From: Buxus sempervirens
Lineage: Eukaryota > Streptophyta > Magnoliopsida > Buxales > Buxaceae
Direction of reading: 5' to 3'
Length of the DNA stretch: 64,000 nt
NCBI GenBank assembly: GCA_947561395.2
Contig: OX387182.1
Location: 40,975,949-41,039,948, forward strand
The notes under the pieces were generated by a model. That model saw nothing but the letters and a program-made list of their open reading frames with translations, made no database searches and had not been told where the DNA came from. Shown here one piece after another: positions 11,590-22,200 of the stretch (positions within the stretch are counted from its first letter, which is position 1; each line of letters begins with the position of its first letter). The position numbers and the translations under genes are program-made.

Positions 11590-12800
11590 TGAAAAACACA
11601 GTTTAGACTCTAAATTACCTAGAGGGGGGTGAATAGGTGAAGCCGATTGCGGAATAAAAAATCAATCAATTAAAAACAAGTTCTTAATTAATTGGCATGC
11701 ACAAGTCTGAATAAATATCAATTCATCACACACAATTGCAAAATAAAGAAGAGACAACACAAGCAATTTGGTAACGAAAGGAAAACTCTAAGAGAACTCT
11801 CAAAGAGAAAAACCCTCCGGGCTACAAGGTGCCACCTCTGGAAATCACTATAAGAAGAAGACTTACAATAGTGGTTCAGACGACCCAACAATGACTCTGA
11901 CTCACAATGTAAATATCTGAAGAACTCTTCAGATTTGCATCCTTGCAACGATTCAGAATTCTAAATATCTCCTTAGTGATGTGCCGAACGAACTCGGTCA
12001 GCAACCGTAGGAACTCCCACGAGCAAACTCTTCAACCCGGAACTCCAAGGTAGAAAAGAAAGAAGAAGACTGGTTTTGATGGCTCAAAGAAGAAGAGGAA
12101 AGAGGAAGAAGATCTCTCTCTCTTGCACACGTTTTTAGGGTTCTCAAAAATGTATTGGGTAACCCTCACAAAAGGCTAGACAGTCCTTAAATAGGTTAGG
12201 AGAAGGAAGGGAACGAAAAGGAAACAAATCAGAAAAGATCGGATTTCTATAAAAGAAATTTGTTTACGAACGTTCGAACGTTTAGCGAACGTGGCTCGAA
12301 CGTTCGATATAAAACTCACTTTTCTTCTTCTCGTTCGAACGGACAGAAAACGAGAGGCGAACGCTGCTCTCGGGTTTCTTTGTGGAACTTCATCGGTCGA
12401 ACGGACATCAAACGCTCAGCGAACGCTGCTCTCCAGATTCTCTGAGAAACACCACCGGTCGAACATTCAGCTCACGCTGCTCTCGGGTTTCTCTGTGTGT
12501 CGTCACCGGTCGAACGTTCAGCGAACGCTCAGCTCACGCTGCTTTCGGGTTTCTCTGTGTGTCGTCACCGGTCGAACGTTAAGCGAACGCTCAGCTCACG
12601 CTGCTCTCGGGTTTCTCTGTATGTCGTCACCGGTCGAACGTTCGGCGAACGTTCAGTGAACGTTGGTCGTAACAATTTCAATTTGACTCCGATCAAAACC
12701 CCGTTTGAACCGCAATACCTCTAACCTATCCCAAATACATTGACAATATTTTTAAGACCTTTTTGACTCGGAATACAGCCAAAACAAAATAAACCTTACA
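11590..12800 (-). mobile_element. Solo LTR inserted in the NLR LRR region
   Basis: The 1211-bp insert begins TGAAAAACAC and ends CCTTACA on the plus strand (TG...CA), and is bounded by the 5-bp direct repeat TACTA at 11585-11589 and 12801-12805. Removing it joins the LRR codons found on either side, as comparison with the second NLR copy near 56590 shows. There is no internal coding region or second LTR, so it is best read as a solo LTR. A weak TATA-like cctatttaagg on the minus strand (12185-12195) and the repeat array at 12280-12670 above it suggest minus-strand transcription polarity. Confidence 0.85.
12280..12670. repeat. CGAACGTTC word array with 62-bp period, in solo-LTR U3
   Basis: The words gaacgttc, gcgaacg and accggtcgaacgtt recur throughout. 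From about 12488 onward a 62-bp unit (gtttctctgtgtgtcgtcac plus gtcgaacgttcagcgaacg) is repeated three times with few changes. CGAACGTTCG is self-complementary. The overlapping open frames here arise from the repeat and are not genes. Confidence 0.85.
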
Positions 12801-13145
12801 TACTAGATTAGGCAAAGTTCCAAGGACTTCAAGTGGATCGTTTCTCAAGTTACTCGACCTTAGTCTTAGCCTGACCAGGTTATAGAGTAAGGGAATCCAA
12901 CACGGTAACTTCTCTAAATGCCCTTTTAGGTATAACCTCTGAAGAAAAAGTGGAGGTGAACAGCCAAAACAAAATAAACCTTACATACTAGATTAGGCAA
13001 AGTTCCAAGGACTTCAAGTGGATCGTTTCTCAAGTTACTCGACCTTAGTCTTAGCCTGACCAGGTTATAGAGTAAGGGAATCCAACACGGTAACTTCTCT
13101 AAATGCCCTTTTAGGTATAACCTCTGAAGAAAAAGTGGAGGTGAA
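12776..13145. repeat. 185-bp tandem duplication spanning the LTR-gene junction
   Basis: The units 12776-12960 and 12961-13145 are essentially identical. Each begins cagccaaaacaaaataaacc, the last bases of the solo LTR, runs through the TACTA target repeat and continues into LRR-coding sequence ending ggaggtgaa. Because the unit includes the LTR end, the duplication happened after the LTR inserted. Confidence 0.95.
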
Positions 13146-14147
13146 CAGAGAGACTGTAGATCAAGAGCCTCCTCCACTTCTATTGAAGCTACACTGAGCG
13201 AACGAAGCTTGGTCATCTTCTCAATAGAACAGCACAGATCCCTTCCATATTCTCTTCTCAACTTTTGAATGCCCAATCTTTTTAATTGGCTTAACCTTCC
13301 TAGCTCTTTTATCATGACACCACCATCATTGCATTGTTCATTTGGTTCTATAATACAAAGCTTTTGTAAGCTTGCCAAATTTCCTATTTCCCTCCCTACC
13401 TTCACTCCTTGTGTGGTTTCCGAAGTTGCGTAAGACTTTGTCTTGTAAGAATAAACGAGAAGATGACGTAACTTTTGGAGCTTAAAAATCCCCATAGGCA
13501 ACTCAGATATGCAGGCATGTTTAATATCTAAAGTTTCTAGGTTCTGGAGCCTCTCGATAGAGTTGGGAAGCATTGTTATCTTGCTTCTCCTCAAACACAG
13601 ATACCTTAAATGGAATAAATTTGTGAATTCGGTGGGGAACACTTCCAAAGGCACACTTCTTAAATCTAGTACTTTCAATAGCTTTAAACCACCAATGAAT
13701 TTAGTGTTGAAGAGTTTATGTACCTTCATGAACATCAAAGAGCGAAGGCTAGACAAGCACTTGGTTGGTGGTATGTTGTCACAACTCTTAAGGACTGATA
13801 AACGTCGGATTCTTTCCGGGTGACCCGTCTTCCAATCGTTTGTTTCTGTTCCAAAGTCCTGGTCCTTGGCCGTCGAAAGAATGATTTCATGAATGAGATC
13901 ATGGACACGGCACCTTTTGATCCTTCCAACAATATCTATTTTAGCAACTTGGATTAGGCTTCTACTGATGAGCTCATCGAGGTAGCTTTCTCCAACCTCT
14001 TCCAAGGTCATGCTTTCTTGTTCTTCTATGAACCCTTCAGCAATCCAAAAGCGAATCAGTCTCATGGGCTTAAACATGTAGTCCTCAGGAAAAAGGCTCA
14101 GGTAAAGGAAACAATGTTTGAGGTGGTGTGGCAAATGATAGTAACTA

Positions 14148-14179
14148 AGTGACAATATCTTCATGTGACAATATCTTCA
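14148..14179. repeat. 16-bp tandem duplication causing a frameshift
   Basis: The unit gtgacaatatcttcat occurs twice in a row here but once at the matching place in the second NLR copy (near 57750). The extra 16 bases shift the reading frame between the GLPL and RNBS-D motifs. Confidence 0.9.
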
Positions 14180-15413
14180 TCATGCTTTTCAGCTTGTCAT
14201 TTTTGTTCAATTCAGCTCCAAGGCTTTGATTGACGATGTCCCAATCATCTATTCTGGTACTTCCTTTTGCCAACAGGCCTCCAACTGCCACAATTGCAAG
14301 TGGCAATCCCTGGCATCTCTCCAAAATACTGTCTGAAAGTTGCTTCAAGTGCGGAGGACAAGTGTTTCCTCCGAACACCTTCTTGCAAAATAAAGTCCAA
14401 GACTTTTCTGAATCTAAGGATTCCAGATTATAAACATGACCAACACCAGAGGATAATTTGCAAGAGGAAGCTATATCATGAGAACGTGTAGTAACCAAGG
14501 CTCGACTACAGCAATTACTGTCGGGAAGAACAAATTCAAAAGCTTCCCATGCGTCTATGCTCCAAATATCATCGAAAACTATGACGTACATCTTTTGCTG
14601 CAAAAATTGTTTGATCATCTCCTTCAGCCCGACATTTGACATGGTGTCTAGATCTTGAGGAATTGATTGCTTACTTTCATTGAAGAGTTGTTATACCAAG
14701 TCCTTCAGGAGCTTCTTGATTTTGAATGATTGTGAAAAATTGATCCAAGCATGGCTCTGAAATTGCCCCTTCACTCGTTGATGATCGTAGATTTTTTTCA
14801 CGAGGGTGGTTTTGCCTAACCCACCCATACCCGCTACCGAAATTACTCCACACTGGGATTCACCATCCAAGAGCAATCCAATCAGAGTTTCTATGGGTTT
14901 TTCAAAGCCCACGAGTTCAGATTCGTCCATTAGAAGAGCGTCCTCTCGACGATCATGCCAGGTTGGCCTTGCTGTAATGGAACGTGTTAAGCCTTGTTCA
15001 AGGCTGCTGAAATGGTATCTTTGGCTTCCCTCAGAAATTTCTTGGATCCTCCTCTTTATATCCTTTATGCTTGATGCTATGTGATGGCGTGCTCTTAGTT
15101 TTGCGGCCCAACCAATCATCTTACAAACACGACCCAAGCACCCATCCCTGTGATCATCTTGTGCAAGATGAAGGATGAATTCTTCAAGAACATCTTCAGT
15201 GTCATAAGCAACGTCCCTGACTTGCTTAGCACAGATCTGAACTCTTTCTTCGATCTCATCTCTTGCATCGGCCGCTCGTAAGAAGGCTTGCATGTGCTCC
15301 AGTTCACTTCTAATGTATCGAACTTCCGTGCCAACTCCGCTCAAAGTTTTCAATTCTTCTTCACGCAAAGGAAAAATCCTCTCGAGGACAGCAGTTATAG
15401 CTCCCTCTGCCAT

Positions 15414-16180
15414 TGTTACACACTTCTGTTCTTCAAATTGGAGCTAAGGATGATTTTTACTCTCAATCTCTTTAAGCAGCTCTTCAACTGTTTATATACA
15501 AGACTCTCAACTATGATAGTTGACGGAGTCGGTCATTGGTTTGTCTGAGTGATTAAAGAATTCCTAATAATATTTAGTATCCAAAACCAACTTTTTGAAA
15601 GTGGACTAATTTAAGTCTCCCAGCCCCACAGTACTTGATTATAGCTAATAAGTAGAAAAAACAAAGGGATTGCCAATTGTTGTTATACAGATTATATCAA
15701 ATCTCTCAACGCCACTTGATTATATTATAACTAATGAAGCTTAAGTAATGTGATTAGACTTTTATTACCTTGTTATTTTAACTAAAGTTCATGTTCTCTC
15801 ACTCCGACTACCAAGAAAAATAAAAACATGTGAACAGAAGAATTCTAGGTTCACACTTGAGCAAGACAAAGTCTACAGTAACGCATGGCCCCCAACCTTG
15901 TACAAGTTGATTACAACTGATGAAGCTTCATTAAAATGATTAATATTTTAGTAAAACGAGAAAATAAATTGCATAATTAATAAGCTTATTGTCGTTTGCT
16001 TATTATTTTAACTGGAATTAACATGCTGAGGTGATTAAATTTAATCAGCTAAGGAAACGTAATGAACTTGAAAAGAGCCCACGTGTGTTTGTTACTACCA
16101 ATTTGCTTATACTTATTATTATTATTTTTAATCTGGTTGCTTATATTTAATAATGCACTGTCCAAAAGGTCACAGATCGC
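15414..16180. other. Intergenic sequence; NLR upstream and MULE left flank
   Basis: This is the upstream region of the minus-strand NLR, followed by AT-rich sequence. No gene is seen. Its right edge (taatgcactgtccaaaaggt, then cacagatcgc) is the left flank of the MULE target site and resembles the blocks at 227-266 and 481-532. Confidence 0.55.
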
Positions 16181-16189
16181 ACCTTCGTA

Positions 16190-16440
16190 CGAAAGATTTC
16201 CTCTACGGCATATTCTCTACGGCCGTTTTACGGCCTCAATCCCGTTAGGATGCGTGGATAAGAAGGTCTCGTGAGGCGCACGAGACCTTCTTATCGTTTT
16301 TCACCTAGTCAATTGGTCGATCAATCCGAACCGCTTTCGGCCCAAGACCACCAAACCACCAACCGGTTCGTCCAATTTCTCTATTCATCCGACCAATCCC
16401 CAAATCCTCTTCCAACGAGCGTGAGAGCGAGGATTTTCAA
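16190..16440 (+). repeat. MULE left terminal inverted repeat / promoter
   Basis: This segment matches the reverse complement of about 34700-34936. Shared blocks, in order, are gatttcctctacgg, cggccgttttacg, gcgtggataagaaggtctc, cgagaccttcttatcg and, more weakly, gaaccg and ggattttcaa. A near-perfect hairpin lies at 16257-16295 (arms GATAAGAAGGTCTCGTG and CACGAGACCTTCTTATC, 5-base loop). After it comes leader-like sequence with a possible splice donor near 16570 (ccaa then gtaagag), fitting an untranslated first exon for the gene starting at 19298. Confidence 0.8.
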
Positions 16441-19297
16441 AAACCTTCAACGTTTGGCACTGTCACAACCTCTCTCGCACCATATCGCTGTTGCGGCTTC
16501 CATCTAGTCGGCTTCTTTCAATCTCTTATCAGTCTCTTTGTCGCAACACCGTCTCACTCGTCTGTCCAAGTAAGAGAAGAAGATGCTTTAATTCTTTGCA
16601 TATCTGAAACGTGAATGGAAGAGAAGTAGTTCCCGTTTTTTGTTTTGATTAAATTTGCACGACTTTTTGCACTGTAGTTTCGAATGAATGTATGCAAACA
16701 ATATGAATACATGGGCTTTGAAATCGATTGTCATCTTCTGAAATGATGCTTTTGGGGTGATTGATTTTATGGATTGTTTTAGTCTCAGTGCGTATTTAAG
16801 CAGAAATAAAACCAAAGGGGTAACATGGATGATTCTGCTGCCTTTTGAAGCTAGGAACAAGAAGAAATTATTCTTTTCTTCTTCTGATTTTGGTGCATGG
16901 ATGCATAATCGCTTAATGAGTGTTAGCTCTTGTAAACACACGAGCCTAGCCATATATTATAACTTAAGTGAAGATAAAGGAAAGAATTGAAATACCTTCA
17001 TGAAATAAAAATTTAATTGCTTTGTGTATTACTAGAAGAGTATTTTGAAGGGCTGGAGTGGACTTCCCTCCAATGAGAATAATTGGGCATGCCAATCATA
17101 TATTTTTGGATCAATTTGTTGCTACTCTTCTTTTAAAATCTTAGTTTTTTTAATGAGATTTATGAAGCCACTTGATTAGAACTCTTCAGAATTGGTTATC
17201 TTGTTGAGAATGTGCTTCCTTTATGTCTAATACTTTTCAATTTTCTCCCTTGGATGTTTAAAGATATGACGAATGTGAAGATCATCAGTTAGCTCTACCA
17301 TATAGACATTGGAACTCACCTATTTTAGAAACATCAGATTGATTATTTACATGCACCCATCCATTTGAGATGAACTTGTATTTGTTTATTTTATTTATTT
17401 ATTTTTCGGTCTTGGTGATATGCTAGCATTCAGAAAATATAAATAAGTCAATAAAAAAACAAAAACAATATATATATTTTTTGTGTCTCGGTGATATGTT
17501 AGCATTCAGTACTTATTTTATATTTTGTATTAATACATGTCATCACTTATCAAAAAAATATTTTAGCATTCAGTAGGTTGTCTGGTTTGTTAAGGCAGCC
17601 TTTGGAGAATACAGGATCTTGGATTTCAAGAACTTATCTTCACAGGTATTATCTAACTTGTAAAAAATCGTTTTCTATTGTATGTTTCCAACAAAGAGTT
17701 TTTTGAAATTAGTCATTTCATTGTTCATTATTTGATGTTGCTTGGGATGAGTAAATTATTGTTATATAGTAATTATATCTGTGTTTGTGTGTCATGTATT
17801 TGGCAATATATGTGTATGTATCCATGTATATATGCATCTATATATGTCGAATATTATCCATTTTGGTTTATATATTTGACTCTCTGAATGTGACCATTTT
17901 TGAGAATTAGGTGATGGCTTGGGTTTCCTTTTGTCAGTGACTTTTAGTTCTATTCCTGGTGTATATTTGGACGGTTTTGTTATACAAGCATAGAAATTGT
18001 AAGCATAATTTCTTTTTGTACAAAATTTTTTTTAAATTGTTTTGGATTTCTGAATACACTTGCTCAAATATTTGGAACACCTTTATTTTATTTTTTGAAT
18101 TGTAAGCATCATTGCACAGGGATGATTAGAAATGGAAGAACTGTCAACACACCTCCATTCTGGGACTCATATTGTAACTTTTAGTTGGAGTGTGTAAAGT
18201 ATTTCAAACCACAAACGGCATAGAGAAGTACAATAATATGCCATCATTCTTTAAAAATTGCCTTCATAAAATTGTAAACGTATGAATGAAGTATTGTTTT
18301 AAATCCAACATAAATTAAAATAAAACAAATTTAAATATTAATACTCGAAAAAGCTGAGACAGAGAGCTCGCAAAGAATTAAAAATCCTTCATGCACAAAC
18401 AAAATACCCAAAAAGAGAACATTACATGAGGATTCATGATTTATTACTACTTTGAGATAGACACAGATAGGTCGGAACTAACGACTAAGGCTTCTTCGCC
18501 AGCAAGGGGCTCTCCACCTCTTCATTGTGGGTATCATACAAGGACCTTTAATGCCAAAGGTTACCTTGAGATGAACACACATTGGTTGAAATTAATTACG
18601 TGGATGAATTAAATATTTGATGGGAGATTTCGGAACTTAAGAACCATGTTCTTCCACTCCACATGAGAAATGCTGTGTATGCTTCCACATGAAAAGCTGA
18701 TGCTAATATTTTTTTTTTCCCTATTATTGGTGTAATAGCAATAAATAATTGTAATTTTTTTGGCTTTGATGCTAAGTTTGACGTAGAGAGGATCTCTTAA
18801 ATCAACAAGGATCCAATCTGATTTTGGGTAGAGCTGAAAAAGAAAATGAAAGATCAATTAAGAATTTCTGCTTTCTTCAATATTTAAACTAGAACATATA
18901 GGAAAACTGGTTACATTTTCTAAAGGAGTGATGCATCTTATCCTCCCAGAAACGAAGAACCTCGGTCCTTGAACACACCTAATCTGACGTATACACTATT
19001 ATTTCAGTAAGGATGAATGAAAAATCCAATAATCCTCATAAATTACAGTTTGATGTATTATGAACAGTATGGCTATAATCCCAACTAGGATAATCGGGTG
19101 CTTTTGAAACTGAATGTGCTATGATCAGGATTCCTAGAGGGTTGTAAATACAAAAGCTTTTAATGAGAGTTGTCTTTATTTGAAAATTCCTCTGTTACGT
19201 GATGTTCTTGGCTTTAATGAGAATTTTTTGCTCGAAGCTGGAAATTGGAATTGTGACATTGGCTCTGATAATGTGCAGGAAAATTTTGACTACTACA
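16441..19297 (+). other. Probable 5' leader and long first intron
   Basis: I see no protein-coding gene here. C/T-rich leader sequence to about 16569 is followed by AT-rich intron-like sequence. A candidate acceptor (atgtgcag) lies at about 19278, just before the exon holding the proposed start codon at 19298. A minus-strand frame at 18609-18857 (82 aa) has no recognisable domain. Confidence 0.4.
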
Positions 19298-22200
19298 ATG
19301 GAAACTGTTGGATCATCGTCAACAAAAAGAAAACAGCTGCGCAACAGTTGGCTACATTTCAGGTAAAGTTTCCTTCACTTATTTATTTGTTTTGTTCTAC
19401 AAGCAAGCATGAAAGCAATCCAATATTTTGGTTTAACTCTTTGTATAAGTTTGAGTATGGTTGTCAACATGCCGGTTATTTTAATTCCTTTTGCATCCTT
19501 GTAATTATTAATTTATTATTGGCCATGATTTTCCTATTGTTTTTTCAGGGACTACTATGTAAATGAAAGAACAAAGAGACTTATTGAAGGTGAACAAATC
19601 CGCACGAAGCAACAGGTAGGAATTATCAATGGTAACGGTTAAGGAAATCATTTATTTTATTTATTTTGCACTTCGTCGATCTTATTCAAATGAATTTATC
19701 TATTTAGTTATTGCATTTCAGCTATTCGCGGATGCTGCTGAATCATGGAGGGCAATGAATGAGGCTGAGAAAGAAGAATTTAAGAGAGCGTCACGGCTTG
19801 AGTGGGATGAATACAGGAGGGCTGTCCCACAACCAGGGCCGCGAAAAACACAACAGGTTCGTGAAATGGCATATCTATAATTGGAATTATTGAGGATAAT
19901 TAGTTGAGACTGATATATTCTTTCGTTTCACCTTTGTTTTGTGTAGGCTGAGCTACAGACGCGTTGTTCACTGTGAGACATGGATTTGTCATCTCGGATG
20001 ACTTCCGATATCATCACGCGGGGATCAATAAAAGCTAAGAGTCGCCACCATCCATTTTAGGGTGTGAATGGACACCAAAGGGTTCATAGAAGCCAAATAG
20101 AGCTAAAGTAGCTCTAAGATGAGGAAAAATCCAGAGATTGGGTAAGGGGAATTATTTATGAGCAGGGGAAGGTGTTAGGCACCCCCAATCATCCGTTTAG
20201 GACGGTTGCCACATGCTTGCTTATGCTAGAAATTGTTTGCTAAGGAAATGAACAAAAAGGGTGCTTATAACAAGCACAATGTGTGTGATCATCCCACATG
20301 AGAAATCTAATGAGCTTAGACTCTCTTTGTGGATCCATCACCTCTAAAACTTTATGAATGAAGGGAAATCCAAGTGAAAATGAAGAAAATCAAGCTAAGG
20401 CAAATCTGTAGAAATTAGGTCAAAAGAGCTTGAAAGCTCCGATTAACCATAACTCACTCAATTTAAATCCAAATCCAATGAAACCAAAGTCATTTGAAAA
20501 CTGGTATATAGTAGAGTATAGAGTAAAAATTTCAACTCAATCCGATTCAAAATAAGAGAGAAATCCATATCTGAAATTTGCTGTTATAGTTTATTAAAAG
20601 TGATGAGTAGGCATTTTCAAAGTCCTATTCGTGGAGTTTGGCTCAATAAAAATTCGTGAAAATTGGTATGGGGGAAGCATGTAGTGCTATCTTTCCAAAG
20701 AAAAAAACCTCACACCAAACTCTATCCGGATGTGACTTGTGTGCTTTCTTGAACAGGCCTAGAAGACCATAGATTAGCTCTGGACTATGCCAGCGAGCAC
20801 CTCTGAGTCAACTGAGCACCCAAGGCACAAAACAGATCAAAATCTGCTGAAACCAATTGGAAATGAAAATAGACTTCTCAAGGAAAACTCAGGAATTAGA
20901 ATCACTCAAAACGGATTAAAATTGAATAAACGGTGCACCATCAAAGCGGCAAGTTCAGCAATCTGGGCGGAACTGACTTATAGACTTTGAACAGATGGTG
21001 TCAAAAATTGGCTACATAAAAGTGGATGAAATTTTTTAGATATGAAATAGGCACATCTATCTATCACATGTCTTTGGAATCACTCAAAAATTCATCCGGA
21101 GGATGAAGTTATAAGCATTCCAAGACAGGCCACAGATCTGCCTTGTTTTGAAGGTTTTTGGGATAAAACATGGAAACCAGTGCATGTAGATTCGACCAAA
21201 ACCTTAAAAATCAACAAAAAGCCATCTCATGAAGTTCTAAGATTCATTTTGAAGCTAATGGATTCAGATTTCCCATATTGAACATGGAAATCCAAGATCT
21301 AGCTTCTTTGATAAAAAATGGTGGAAAGTGTGTGAATATGTGAAAATTCACTCCCTAGGAGAAGGATGGAATCCTTTGCTACTGAGGGCAAGGATTCACA
21401 TATTTCTCCATGAGCAAGTGCAAAACATCAGAAAATAAACATCCATAGGTTTAAAAAAACCACATAGCATGCTCTTCATCACTTGTGGGTTTTAAGCCTA
21501 GAGGATCCATTCCACCTTCCTTTTCCCAAGGCTCTCTCTTCACGTTTTACGGCTAGAGAGGATTCCCAGGTACTTTAGAAGGGGTTTGGGGCTTGCAAAC
21601 AATCAAAAATTGGCTTTACACTACAGAAAGGTAGAAGTTGGGAGTGAAATGTAAAGAGAGTGCTGGAAATGTAAAGAGCCTTACCTTGGTAGCTTGAACA
21701 CTTGACTAGACAATCCAGCAGAGCTTCTCCTTCTTCTTGCAGAGCTTCTAAGCCTCAAATTGTCAGCCATTTGCAAGAGGAGGACCCCTCTATTTATAGG
21801 CCAAGCCAAGGGTAGAAGAGTCCCAAGGGTAGGCCTAAAAGGCCTTCTAGATTATTCCAATTCTCCTCTAAGGCTTGAATTGGTGTAATACTAGAAGTTT
21901 CGGAGGGTGAAATAGGGAGTTCAAGTCCCTGAGAGAGAGGTAATATGCGTAAATAAGGCTCAGAAATCGAGCCATTTCGCAAATCCTCGAAACAGCCAAA
22001 CCGCATACACAGTACGGTTTCAACACAACCGTCACTATAAGTGCGGTTTCTATGCAAATTTAACCAAACCGCACATACAGGACGGTTCAATTCAGTTACG
22101 CTCGTCATGATTGCTGTCGACGTGGCTCAACGGCCGAAGCTTTGCGAAGCCACGTGGCAGCTCACGCAACAAGCATGGATATCAACCGTGCTATGTGTGC

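Larger units (their letters stand above)
11225..15413 (-). pseudogene. CC-NB-ARC-LRR (RPM1-like) disease-resistance pseudogene
   Basis: The gene starts at 15413 with a coiled-coil Rx-N-type domain (MAEGAITAVLERIF; EDVID-like DTEDVLEEF), then the P-loop GMGGLGKTTL, kinase-2 (VIVFDDIW), RNBS-B (CSRALVTTRS), GLPLAIVAVGG, RNBS-D (CFLYLSLFPEDY), an MHD-type VHD, and LRRs to a stop at 11225. Intact family members are intracellular immune receptors. Here four lesions break it: an in-frame TAA at 14691-14693 (CAA in the expected frame), a frameshift from a 16-bp tandem duplication at 14148-14179, a 1211-bp solo LTR at 11590-12800, and a 185-bp tandem duplication at 12776-13145. Codons on both sides of each lesion still read as NLR sequence, so the breaks look recent. 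A paralogue lies at 51.4-57.9 kb in the same orientation. Confidence 0.9.

Noticed and set aside
12260-12724. Three overlapping plus-strand frames (61-122 aa)
   Set aside because: They arise from the 62-bp word repeat of the solo LTR and share no protein motif.
18609-18857. 82-aa minus-strand frame inside the MULE's first intron
   Set aside because: Possible splice edges are present, but no domain or conserved motif is visible; left as intron sequence.
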